NCBI GenBank assembly: GCA_902525995.1
Contig: CABZJG010000004.1
Location: forward strand, 1-29,816
Direction: 5' to 3'
Length of the DNA stretch: 29,816 nt
Source: Paracoccaceae bacterium
GTDB lineage: Bacteria; Pseudomonadota; Alphaproteobacteria; Rhodobacterales; Rhodobacteraceae
The notes under the pieces are model-generated. The model did not search any database. It was not told the origin of the DNA and saw nothing but the letters and a program-made list of their open reading frames with translations. The position numbers were made by a program, and so were the translations under genes. Below are positions 1 to 7,455 of this stretch, piece after piece; within the stretch, counting starts at the first letter, position 1; every line of letters starts with the position of its first letter.

Positions 1-1
1 A

Positions 2-589
2 GCGGGCCGAGAGGCGGCGATTACATCCGATATTGCGGGAACAACCCGGGATGTTATCGAGGTACGGATGGATTTATCCGGCTTTCCTGTGACTTTTCTG
101 GATACCGCAGGTCTTCGGGATACGGCGGATGCTATTGAAAAGATCGGTATTGATTGGGCGCTATCGCGGGCAGAATCGGCCGATATGACGGTTGTTTTAT
201 CCCAAGATGGAACGGTGCCCTTTGCTGCGACGCTGCGCCCTGATGATATTGTTATAAAGTCAAAATGTGATCTTGATCCCGGCTCTGAGGGTATTTCGGG
301 TTTGACCGGTGCTGGGATTGACGATTTGGTCAAGAAAATCACAGATGTGCTGGCTGGCCGGATGATGAAAGATAATGTGGCCACACGCGAGCGGCATCGG
401 ATTGCGCTGCTAAAGGCATCGCAGTATCTGAGTGTTGCGATCAGTGTTCTTAAGCGGGGGCCTGATCATTATGAATTGGTCGCCGAAGAGCTTCGGAGTG
501 CGATCAGCGCGCTGGATAGCTTAATTGGACGGGTTGATGTAGAAATGGTTTTAGATGAGATATTTTCCAGCTTCTGTCTGGGAAAATAA
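2..589 (+). CDS. mnmE: MnmE (TrmE) tRNA modification GTPase, C-terminal part (5' end outside window)
   Basis: With MnmG this GTPase makes the 5-carboxymethylaminomethyl modification of wobble uridine-34 in certain tRNAs. The reading frame is open from base 2, so the gene enters from the left; the N-terminal folate-binding domain and the P-loop (G1) are missing only because the window starts here. Visible are the G2 region with GTTRD, the G3 motif DTAGLR, a G4-like SKCDL, a helical C-terminal segment and the terminal CLGK, which matches the family's conserved Cys-x-Gly-Lys tail. The stop TAA at 587-589 is a few bases before mnmG, so the two partner proteins are encoded together. The ATG at 68 is an internal methionine, not the start. 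Identification is very secure. Confidence 0.97.
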   Translation, partial: AGREAAITSDIAGTTRDVIEVRMDLSGFPVTFLDTAGLRDTADAIEKIGIDWALSRAESADMTVVLSQDGTVPFAATLRPDDIVIKSKCDLDPGSEGISGLTGAGIDDLVKKITDVLAGRMMKDNVATRERHRIALLKASQYLSVAISVLKRGPDHYELVAEELRSAISALDSLIGRVDVEMVLDEIFSSFCLGK

Positions 590-593
590 GGAG

Positions 594-609
594 TGTTTCA
601 CGTGAAACA
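594..609. promoter_or_regulatory. parS: parS site 1 (ParB-binding centromere), overlapping mnmG start
   Basis: The 16-base sequence TGTTTCACGTGAAACA is a perfect palindrome and matches the widely conserved bacterial parS consensus. It begins just after the Shine-Dalgarno sequence AAGGAG (588-593) of mnmG and contains the GTG at 602-604 that I take as the mnmG start. parA and parB follow about 2.5 kb downstream, as expected for a chromosomal partition locus. ParB is known to load at such sites as a CTP-dependent sliding clamp. Confidence 0.95.
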
Positions 610-2464
610 TTTTGATGTGATCGTTGTCGGTGGTGGACATGCGGGATGCGAAGCGGCAGCGGCGGCCGCTCGGCTAGGTGCAAAAACCGCTTTAATTACA
701 TTGCGCCAAGCCGATTTGGGCACCATGTCCTGTAATCCAGCGATCGGCGGGCTTGGAAAAGGCCACCTGGTGCGAGAAGTCGATGCCCTTGATGGTATTA
801 TGGGAACGGCCGCAGATCAGGCGGGTATTCAATTTAGGCTTCTCAATCGCAAAAAGGGTCCGGCTGTTCAGGGGCCGCGCGCGCAAACAGATCGTGATTT
901 ATATCGCAGCGCCATTCAAAAGTTAATTTCTGCGCAGAAGAACTTGCAGGTTATTTTTGGTGAAGCGGTCGACCTTATCGGCAGTGATACCAAGGTAGCT
1001 GGGGTGCGGCTGCGCGATGACAGTGAAATCACCGCCACTTCTGTGGTGTTGACCACCGGAACATTTCTGCGTGGGGTGATACATATTGGCGATGTGTCCC
1101 GGCCCGGTGGGCGTATGGGCGATGATCCCTCTGTCAAATTGGCCGAGCGGATTGACGAGTTTGGGCTAAAACTGGCCAGGCTGAAAACCGGAACACCGCC
1201 GCGGCTTGATGGCCGCACAATAAATTGGGAAAACCTAGAACAACAACCCGGTGATCCGGATCTGGTTTTGTTTTCTTTTTTGTCCAAGGGCGTCAGCGCA
1301 GATCAGGTTCCCTGTGCAATTACCCATACAAATGAAAAAACACATGAAATAATTCGCCAAAATCTAGAGAGATCGGCAATGTATGGTGGGCATATCGACG
1401 GAATTGGTCCGCGCTATTGTCCGTCGATAGAAGATAAAATTGTCCGCTTCGCTGATAAACCCTCGCATCAGATTTTTCTGGAACCTGAAGGATTATCTAC
1501 AAAAACGGTGTATCCCAATGGGATTTCGACCTCTTTGCCCGAAGCGGTACAAGAGGATTATGTGCATTCTATTGTCGGGCTTGAGCACGCAAAAATCCTT
1601 CAGCCCGGGTATGCGATTGAATATGATTTTGTTGATCCGCGGGCTTTGGATTCCAAACTGGCGGTTAAAGGTGTTGATCAACTGTTTTTAGCCGGGCAAA
1701 TCAATGGAACAACGGGCTATGAAGAAGCGTCGGCGCAGGGGCTGGTTGCCGGGCTGAACGCAGCGGCTTTGGCGTTAGGGCGGCCAGAGATTACCTTTTC
1801 CAGATCTGACAGTTATATCGGGGTGATGGTTGATGATTTGATTTCGCGGGGCGTGACCGAACCCTATCGAATGTTCACTTCACGCGCCGAGTTTCGTCTA
1901 TCTTTACGGGCTGATAACGCGGACCAACGTCTTACGCCACGCGGGATTGAGGTCGGGTGCGTTACGCCAAAAAGGCAGAAATCCTTTGAAAACAAACAGA
2001 AAAAACTGGAAGATCTGACCAATCACCTAAAATCTGATACCTATACACCAACCCAGCTGTCCAAAGCGGGCATCCGCGTGACCCAGGACGGATCTCGGCG
2101 CACGCTGTTTCAGGTCTTGGCTTTTGCGGATGTCAGCTTCAAGGATTTATGCACATTGGATGTGCGGTTAGAGGCTGCTGATGAAGAGATTTCTGAGCAA
2201 GTGGCGCGGGATGCATTATACTCCAACTACATTACTCGACAGCAGAAAGACATCGAAGCGATAAAGCGCGACGAAGCCCAGAAAATACCTGAGGCGTTTG
2301 ACTACAACAGCTGTGAAGGGCTATCCGCTGAGTTAAAATCAAAACTGATCGCAGCACGGCCTCGTAATTTGCGTCAGGCGCAAAAGGTCGAAGGCATGAC
2401 GCCTGCCGCGATTATGTTGATTTTGGCAAAGTTGCGGCAGCACAAACCCAAAAAGACCGCATAA
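602..2464 (+). CDS. mnmG: MnmG (GidA), tRNA uridine-5-carboxymethylaminomethyl synthesis enzyme
   Basis: This FAD-dependent partner of MnmE acts on wobble uridine-34 of tRNA in the cytoplasm. The N-terminal dinucleotide-binding motif GGGHAG is followed by the family signatures NPAIGGLGKGH, GGRMGDDP and, near the C-terminal part of the FAD domain, GQINGTTGYEEA; the remainder is the helical tRNA/MnmE-binding region. Length (620 residues) is normal. Two in-frame GTG starts exist, at 593 and 602. AAGGAG at 588-593 runs straight into the first but lies 8 bases before the second, so I choose 602; using 593 adds only three residues (MFH). The gene sits just after mnmE and its stop TAA overlaps the rsmG ATG by one base. 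A perfect parS spans the start. Confidence 0.97.
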   Translation: MKHFDVIVVGGGHAGCEAAAAAARLGAKTALITLRQADLGTMSCNPAIGGLGKGHLVREVDALDGIMGTAADQAGIQFRLLNRKKGPAVQGPRAQTDRDLYRSAIQKLISAQKNLQVIFGEAVDLIGSDTKVAGVRLRDDSEITATSVVLTTGTFLRGVIHIGDVSRPGGRMGDDPSVKLAERIDEFGLKLARLKTGTPPRLDGRTINWENLEQQPGDPDLVLFSFLSKGVSADQVPCAITHTNEKTHEIIRQNLERSAMYGGHIDGIGPRYCPSIEDKIVRFADKPSHQIFLEPEGLSTKTVYPNGISTSLPEAVQEDYVHSIVGLEHAKILQPGYAIEYDFVDPRALDSKLAVKGVDQLFLAGQINGTTGYEEASAQGLVAGLNAAALALGRPEITFSRSDSYIGVMVDDLISRGVTEPYRMFTSRAEFRLSLRADNADQRLTPRGIEVGCVTPKRQKSFENKQKKLEDLTNHLKSDTYTPTQLSKAGIRVTQDGSRRTLFQVLAFADVSFKDLCTLDVRLEAADEEISEQVARDALYSNYITRQQKDIEAIKRDEAQKIPEAFDYNSCEGLSAELKSKLIAARPRNLRQAQKVEGMTPAAIMLILAKLRQHKPKKTA

Positions 2465-3081
2465 TGCGCCATCGTTTGATCTCGGGGGTAAATGTTTCAC
2501 GTGAAACAATAGAAGCGCTAGAGCATTTTGCAGCTCTAATAGAAAAATGGACTGCGAAAATCAATCTAATTTCCAAAGCATCACTTCCGGATCTATGGAG
2601 CAGGCATATCCTCGATTCAGCGCAATTGATAAAAACCTGTCCAAGAAACATTCAAAACTGGCTTGATTTGGGAAGCGGTGGCGGTCTTCCGGGTGTGGTT
2701 GTTGCGATCCTTGCAAAAGAACTTATCCCGACGCTGACGATGACCATGGTTGAAAGCGACAAGCGGAAATCGGTGTTTTTACGCACCGCAATTCGGGAAC
2801 TGGACCTTAATGCAGTGGTAATAAACGCACGCATTGAAAAGCTGGACCCTGTGCAAGCTGATGTTATATCAGCCCGGGCACTGGCCGAATTGGATGTATT
2901 ATTGGCTTTGGCGGAACCGCATTTCGAAAAAAACACAGTTTGTTTGTTTCAAAAAGGCGAAAACTGGCAAAAAGAACTCTCAAAGGCACAACAATCGTGG
3001 TCTTTTCAGTGCGATATAACTAAGAGTGAAACCCAACCGGGCGCGATTATACTAAAACTGGGAGAAGTCAGCCGTGCATGA
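2464..3081 (+). CDS. rsmG: RsmG (GidB), 16S rRNA m7G527 methyltransferase
   Basis: RsmG uses S-adenosylmethionine to methylate N7 of G527 (E. coli numbering) in 16S rRNA; loss of the enzyme commonly gives low-level streptomycin resistance. The 205-residue protein has the SAM-binding glycine motif LDLGSGGGLPG and the downstream acidic and NAR-type segments of the family. The ATG at 2464 overlaps the mnmG stop (TAATG), suggesting translational coupling, and the 3' end overlaps parA by 8 bases. Codons 11-15 (VSRET) and the last base of codon 10 are formed by a perfect parS site, so part of the N-terminus is dictated by a DNA element. Confidence 0.96.
   Translation: MRHRLISGVNVSRETIEALEHFAALIEKWTAKINLISKASLPDLWSRHILDSAQLIKTCPRNIQNWLDLGSGGGLPGVVVAILAKELIPTLTMTMVESDKRKSVFLRTAIRELDLNAVVINARIEKLDPVQADVISARALAELDVLLALAEPHFEKNTVCLFQKGENWQKELSKAQQSWSFQCDITKSETQPGAIILKLGEVSRA
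2493..2508. promoter_or_regulatory. parS: parS site 2, inside the 5' end of rsmG
   Basis: This is a second exact copy of TGTTTCACGTGAAACA, starting 1,899 bases after the first and lying 566 bases before parA. It is read in rsmG as the end of an Asn codon followed by Val-Ser-Arg-Glu-Thr, a different frame from that used by the copy at mnmG. Confidence 0.95.
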
Positions 3082-3895
3082 TCCAACACGCAGCAAAACT
3101 GCAAAAATTGTATCGGTTACCAATCAAAAAGGCGGCGTGGGCAAAACCACTACAACCATTAATCTTGGCGCAGCTTTGGCTGAGCTGGGAAAAAAAATCC
3201 TGATCGTGGATCTTGATCCCCAAGGAAATGCATCAACGGGATTGGGGGTAGATCCAGAGGATCGCGAATTCACCACCTTTGATCTATTGCTCGAGGATGC
3301 CGATCTGACGGATGTGATATCAAAAACCGAGATTGACGGGCTTTCCATTATTGCTGCAAATATCGACCTAAGCTCTGCAGATATTGAGCTTTATTCCAAT
3401 GAAAAACGCATTTTTCTTTTGCATGATGCGCTGCGGCAGCCCGCAATGGATCAGTTTGCCTTTGATTATATCCTGATTGATTGTCCGCCCTCGCTGACTT
3501 TATTGACGGTGAATGCGCTGGTGGCATCGCATTCGGTGCTTATCCCGCTTCAAAGCGAATTTTTCGCGCTGGAAGGTTTATCGCAGCTGATGCTGACAAT
3601 CCGTGAGGTGCGCGAATCTGCGAACCCCAATTTGCGGATCGAAGGAGTGGTGCTTACTATGTTTGATGCGCGCAACAACCTGTCGCAGCAAGTTGAAAAA
3701 GATGCCCGGGATAATTTGGACGAACTTGTGTACAAAGTGATCATACCCCGCAATGTTAGGGTAAGTGAAGCGCCATCCTATGCCATGCCGGTTCTGGCCT
3801 ATGATACAGGGTCAAAAGGTGCTTTGGCCTACCGCGATATGGCTTTAGAGTTCTTAAAAAATAACCACGATACCCAGGCAACATCCACGGCCTAA
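3074..3895 (+). CDS. parA: ParA (Soj) chromosome-partitioning ATPase
   Basis: ParA is a deviant-Walker P-loop ATPase that binds DNA non-specifically as an ATP dimer and is released by ParB bound at parS, moving the origin region apart before division. The deviant Walker A motif KGGVGKT is at residues 19-25, with the signature lysine at position 19; LIVDLDPQGN and DYILIDCPPSL supply the Walker A' and B regions. At 273 residues it has the size of chromosomal ParA proteins and no N-terminal helix-turn-helix, unlike many plasmid versions. The GTG start overlaps the end of rsmG by 8 bases and GGAG at 3061-3064 gives a suitable ribosome-binding site. parB follows after 10 bases. Confidence 0.97.
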   Translation: MHDPTRSKTAKIVSVTNQKGGVGKTTTTINLGAALAELGKKILIVDLDPQGNASTGLGVDPEDREFTTFDLLLEDADLTDVISKTEIDGLSIIAANIDLSSADIELYSNEKRIFLLHDALRQPAMDQFAFDYILIDCPPSLTLLTVNALVASHSVLIPLQSEFFALEGLSQLMLTIREVRESANPNLRIEGVVLTMFDARNNLSQQVEKDARDNLDELVYKVIIPRNVRVSEAPSYAMPVLAYDTGSKGALAYRDMALEFLKNNHDTQATSTA

Positions 3896-3905
3896 AGGAG
3901 CAACC

Positions 3906-4829
3906 ATGAGTGAAAAGAAATCAAAATCACGAGGTCTTGGCCGTGGCTTATCGGCATTAATGGCTGATGCAAATGTGCAGAAAGCACAAAAAAAAGAAGA
4001 AAAACAAGAGGTTAGTAGTTTTTCGACAGAGCAAACTGTGCCAATTGAGAAAATATTCGCCAACCCCGATCAGCCCAGACGCACATTTGAACCGGATCAG
4101 CTGAAAGATCTTGCCAATTCTATTCGGACCAAAGGCGTTCTTCAGCCATTGATTGTCCGCGACCGCCCGGATCATCCCGGAGAATATGAAATTGTTGCTG
4201 GCGAACGCCGCTGGCGTGCAGCGCAAATGGCGCAGCAGCATGATCTGCCTGTGATCCGCCGGTCTTTTACCGATACCGAGGTTCTTGAAGTTGCGATCAT
4301 TGAAAATATACAGCGCGCCGATCTTAATCCGGTCGAAGAGGCGTTTGGTTACCGGCAGCTGATGGATAAATTTGGCCATACTCAAGAACAGATGGCCGAG
4401 GCGCTTGGGAAAAGCAGAAGCCATATCGCCAATCTTTTACGTCTTTTAAGCCTGCCGCCCGATGTTCAAGAGTTTTTGCGCGACGGGCGCCTTAGTGCGG
4501 GGCATGCGCGCGCCCTAGTGACTGCGGAAAACTCCACTTTGCTGGCTGGCATTGTGATTTCCAAAGGACTTTCTGTGCGCGAAACCGAAAAACTGGTGAA
4601 AAAGGCGGCGAACCCGGATGCAAACCGAGGCACAGCCCCAAAAAGCCGGTCCGCAATGGGCGAAAAAGATGCCGACACAAAGGCGCTTGAGGGCGATCTT
4701 TCAGCCGCGCTGGGGCTCAAGGTTGTTATTGATCATAAAGCCGGCAGCGAAGCAGGCCAGATTTCACTGCAGTATACGTCTTTGGATCAATTGGATGACC
4801 TGTGCCGAATTTTAAGCGCGCCAAATTAA
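3906..4829 (+). CDS. parB: ParB (Spo0J) parS-binding partition protein
   Basis: ParB is a CTP-hydrolysing DNA clamp that loads at parS and stimulates ParA. The 307-residue protein shows the expected order: a basic N-terminus with RGLGRGLSAL for ParA contact, the ParB/Srx CTP-binding domain with NPDQPRR (about 53-59) and the arginine-rich GERRWRAA (99-106), ENIQRADLNP (133-142), the KorB-type helix-turn-helix around 158-180 that reads parS, a charged linker, and a C-terminal dimer domain ending near position 300. AAAGGAG at 3894-3900 precedes the ATG well. It is the last gene of the run and converges on hemW. Two perfect parS sites lie 1.4 and 3.3 kb upstream. Confidence 0.97.
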   Translation: MSEKKSKSRGLGRGLSALMADANVQKAQKKEEKQEVSSFSTEQTVPIEKIFANPDQPRRTFEPDQLKDLANSIRTKGVLQPLIVRDRPDHPGEYEIVAGERRWRAAQMAQQHDLPVIRRSFTDTEVLEVAIIENIQRADLNPVEEAFGYRQLMDKFGHTQEQMAEALGKSRSHIANLLRLLSLPPDVQEFLRDGRLSAGHARALVTAENSTLLAGIVISKGLSVRETEKLVKKAANPDANRGTAPKSRSAMGEKDADTKALEGDLSAALGLKVVIDHKAGSEAGQISLQYTSLDQLDDLCRILSAPN

Positions 4830-4852
4830 TCTGGCGCCTCTAAGATGGGCGC
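4817..4852. terminator. Possible terminator hairpins between parB and hemW
   Basis: Three GC-rich arms (GCGCC at 4817-4821, GGCGCC around 4833-4838, GGCGC at 4848-4852) can form alternative short hairpins between two convergent genes. There is no clear T-run on either side, so termination is suggested mainly by position. Confidence 0.3.
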
Positions 4853-4874
4853 GCAATTGCATTGCCGGCCTGCT

Positions 4875-6029
4875 CTATCCAGCAAGCTCGCGAATGATAT
4901 GATTTAAAACTGGACGGCCCCTTTGGCTGGCTGAAATAGCGTTATTTGACACTGATATTAGACCCTGATCAAGCAAATCTGCTATTTTATCCGGATCAAG
5001 ATCACGCCCACTCAGGGCGTTATATCGCGCCCGATCAATGCCATCATTGATCCGAAGCCCCATCACCAAATATTCCGCCGCCTGATCTTTCGCCAAGAGC
5101 GGCTCGTTAACCTTATCGCCGCATCCTTTGCCCACAGCTTCGAGCCAGTCGCTTGGATTGCGAAATGCGGCGGTTGCATGCCGCTGGCCATTGATCGTCA
5201 AACGGCCATGTGCGCCGGGCCCAATGCCAGCGTAATCACCATAACGCCAATACACCATGTTATGTTGGCACTCAGCACCCGGTTTGGCATGATTGGAAAT
5301 TTCATAGGCTGCAAATCCAAACTTGCTGCATATATCCTGCGTCGCTTCAAACAGATCCGCGCCAATATCTTCATTTGGTAGACCGGACAGCTTTCCAACC
5401 GCATAGCGATTGCCAAAAGCAGTTCCTTGTTCAATGGTCAGCTGATACAGCGAAACATGATCAACAGCCATCGACAGCGCTTGCTGCAACTCAAACCGCC
5501 AATCTGAGAGGGTTTGATTTTGCCGTGCATAAATCAGATCAAAACTGATACGATTAAAAGTGCTTCGGGAAATATCAAAAGCCAAATGGGCTTCTTTGAC
5601 ACTGTGCAACCGCCCTAAACGCTTTAAATCGGCATCATTTAATGCCTGAACACCCAGGGATATGCGGTTTACACCGGCTTGTTGATAGCCCTTAAACCGA
5701 CCAGCCTCAACAGATGTAGGGTTGGCTTCCAAGCTTACTTCAAGATCATTCGATCTTGGCCAAAGCGAAAAAATTTTCGATAAAATTTGATCAACCAGAT
5801 CGGGGCTCATGAGGCTGGGCGTTCCACCACCAAAAAACACCGTCTTAAGCGGCCGCGGTCCAATGGTTTGAAACAGTCGGTCCAATTCGCTCAAATAGGC
5901 GGTAACCCATTGTTTTTCTTCTATTATTTCTTGAACATGACTGTTAAAGTCACAATAGGGACACTTGGCAGCGCAAAACGGCCAATGGACATAAATGCCA
6001 AAGCCGCCATTTTGCCAATCTTCATTCAA
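4875..6029 (-). CDS. hemW: HemW, radical SAM heme chaperone (formerly HemN-like coproporphyrinogen oxidase)
   Basis: HemW-type proteins bind heme and a 4Fe-4S cluster and are thought to hand heme to target proteins; they were long misannotated as oxygen-independent coproporphyrinogen III oxidases. The radical SAM cluster motif CAAKCPYC (Cys at residues 19, 23, 26) is followed by DFNSH, then GGGTPSL, and further on HNMVYWRYGDYAGIGPGAHG, the HNxxYW signature of the HemW branch. The C-terminal HemN-like domain is present. Start choice is uncertain: TTG at 6029 gives 384 residues and the usual beginning just before GGFGIYVHWPFC, overlapping rdgB by only 8 bases. An ATG at 6059 or a longer form from 6107 would also be open, with more overlap. 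Confidence 0.92.
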   Translation of the reverse strand: MNEDWQNGGFGIYVHWPFCAAKCPYCDFNSHVQEIIEEKQWVTAYLSELDRLFQTIGPRPLKTVFFGGGTPSLMSPDLVDQILSKIFSLWPRSNDLEVSLEANPTSVEAGRFKGYQQAGVNRISLGVQALNDADLKRLGRLHSVKEAHLAFDISRSTFNRISFDLIYARQNQTLSDWRFELQQALSMAVDHVSLYQLTIEQGTAFGNRYAVGKLSGLPNEDIGADLFEATQDICSKFGFAAYEISNHAKPGAECQHNMVYWRYGDYAGIGPGAHGRLTINGQRHATAAFRNPSDWLEAVGKGCGDKVNEPLLAKDQAAEYLVMGLRINDGIDRARYNALSGRDLDPDKIADLLDQGLISVSNNAISASQRGRPVLNHIIRELAG

Positions 6030-6633
6030 AACAGCCTGCAACAAGTTTGCGGAACGCATACGCGCGATGACTGATTTTATTTTTTTCCCAGCGATCCATT
6101 TCCCCAAAGGTTATATCGTATCCATCTGGTTGAAAAATCGGATCATAACCATGACCCTGATTTCCGCGCATGGGCCAAACCACCTGTCCGGGCATAATGC
6201 CGGGGAAAACCTCATCATGACCATCGGGCCAAGCCATGACCAAGGTACAACAAAACCGCGCTGTTCGAGGATGCGCCGCACCGCGCTGGTCAAGCAAATC
6301 GTTCGCTTTGGTCATTGCCATTACAAAATCACGACCGTTGGGGGTCTCTGCCCAATCTGCCGTATAAACACCAGGTGCGCCATCCAGCGCATCGATTTCA
6401 ATTCCACTATCATCGGATAGGGACGGAAGGCCCGTGGCTTGCGCTGCTGCATGGGCCTTGATCCTTGCATTTCCAACAAAAGTTGTTTCCGTTTCATCCG
6501 GTTCGGCAAGGTTTAGCTCGGCTGCGCCTTTAACAGACACGGAAAATGGGCGTATCAAGCTGGCAATTTCCTCTAGTTTGCCATTGTTATGGGTGGCCAC
6601 CACGAGCGTGTCGCCGGTGAACTTACGGGTCAT
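6022..6633 (-). CDS. rdgB: RdgB, non-canonical purine NTP pyrophosphatase (dITP/XTP)
   Basis: This HAM1-family enzyme hydrolyses dITP, ITP and XTP to monophosphates, keeping deaminated purines out of DNA and RNA. The 203-residue protein has the N-terminal substrate-binding motif THNNGK, the acidic catalytic stretch SDDSGIEIDALDGAPGVY, and the conserved C-terminal segment with SHRAYAFRKL. Its ATG overlaps the rph stop as ATGA, and its 3' end overlaps hemW, so the three genes are almost certainly one transcript. Confidence 0.97.
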   Translation of the reverse strand: MTRKFTGDTLVVATHNNGKLEEIASLIRPFSVSVKGAAELNLAEPDETETTFVGNARIKAHAAAQATGLPSLSDDSGIEIDALDGAPGVYTADWAETPNGRDFVMAMTKANDLLDQRGAAHPRTARFCCTLVMAWPDGHDEVFPGIMPGQVVWPMRGNQGHGYDPIFQPDGYDITFGEMDRWEKNKISHRAYAFRKLVAGCFE

Positions 6634-7343
6634 GACACCGCTGCCAGTTGCTTGGCAACCAATTGGCCAACCCCCAATTCAGCCAAATCAACCAATTGGT
6701 CCATCTGATCGCGTGAATAGGTTGCGCCTTCTGCGCTCATTTGCACTTCTATCATCTGCCCATTTCCAAGCATGATGAAATTACCGTCAACACCCGCTTC
6801 GCTGTCTTCTGGGTAATCCAAATCAAGCACCGGCTGACCGGCATAAATACCGCAGCTGATCGCCGCAACTGGTGAGGTAAGCGGATCGGTTTTTATAGCG
6901 CCTTGCTTTAAAAGCTGGTTTACGGCCAGCTTTAGAGCAACCCATCCACCGGTAATTGAAGCGCATCTGGTGCCGCCATCGGCCTGCAGAACATCACAGT
7001 CAACAGTAATTTGCCGTTCGTCCAAGGCAACCCTATCAACACCGGCCCGAAGGGAGCGGCCAATTAAGCGCTGAATTTCAACTGTTCGGCCACCTTGTTT
7101 TCCGCTCGTGGCTTCGCGGCGCATGCGTGAACTTGTTGAACGCGGCAGCATTCCATATTCAGCTGTGACCCACCCCAGTCCAGTCCCCCGAATAAACGGA
7201 GGAACGCGATCCTCAAGCGAGGCGGTGCACAACACATGGGTGTCGCCCATTTTTATAAAACAAGACCCTTCGGCATGTTTGGTTACATTGGTTTCAATTG
7301 AAACTTCGCGCATTTGGTTTAATTCTCTGCCAGAGGGTCGCAT
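6630..7343 (-). CDS. rph: RNase PH, tRNA 3'-end trimming phosphorolytic exoribonuclease
   Basis: RNase PH removes nucleotides 3' of the CCA end of tRNA precursors using phosphate, as a hexameric ring. The sequence shows the family beginning MRPSGREL, then RNxxR-type basic segments, GGRTVEIQRLIGRSLR for phosphate and substrate binding, and DCDVLQADGGTRCASITG in the catalytic region. A start five codons further upstream (GTG, 7358) is open, but AAAGGA lies 6 bases before the ATG at 7343 and the resulting 237 residues match the family length. First gene of the rph-rdgB-hemW run, divergent from hrcA. Confidence 0.97.
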   Translation of the reverse strand: MRPSGRELNQMREVSIETNVTKHAEGSCFIKMGDTHVLCTASLEDRVPPFIRGTGLGWVTAEYGMLPRSTSSRMRREATSGKQGGRTVEIQRLIGRSLRAGVDRVALDERQITVDCDVLQADGGTRCASITGGWVALKLAVNQLLKQGAIKTDPLTSPVAAISCGIYAGQPVLDLDYPEDSEAGVDGNFIMLGNGQMIEVQMSAEGATYSRDQMDQLVDLAELGVGQLVAKQLAAVS

Positions 7344-7371
7344 GGAAAATCCTTTCACTGATCCCCAGATG

Positions 7372-7399
7372 GATATAAGGGGCTAGCATAGTTGCGCAA
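7372..7399 (-). promoter_or_regulatory. Candidate promoter of rph-rdgB-hemW
   Basis: On the minus strand TTGCGC (7399-7394) and TATATC (7377-7372) are separated by 16 bases, reasonable -35 and -10 elements. The start point would fall near 7365, about 20 bases before the rph ATG. Confidence 0.5.
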
Positions 7400-7405
7400 G
7401 CCCGA

Positions 7406-7433
7406 TTGACCTTTTCTTTGTAAAACCTTTAAT
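7406..7433 (+). promoter_or_regulatory. Candidate promoter of hrcA-grpE
   Basis: TTGACC (7406-7411) and TTTAAT (7428-7433) are 16 bases apart and resemble a housekeeping sigma-70 promoter. It lies back-to-back with the rph promoter, leaving only 6 bases between the two -35 elements. No CIRCE inverted repeat is visible here. Confidence 0.5.
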
Positions 7434-7455
7434 GACAAAGAGCCGTGGACAAAAG

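Noticed and set aside
3957..4424. 155-codon open frame on the minus strand inside parB
   Set aside because: It lies wholly opposite parB, has low-complexity Phe/Leu runs and no recognisable motif; it is an antisense shadow.
7344..7455. CIRCE operator for HrcA
   Set aside because: The inverted repeat TTAGCACTC-N9-GAGTGCTAA or a close variant is not present in the gap.
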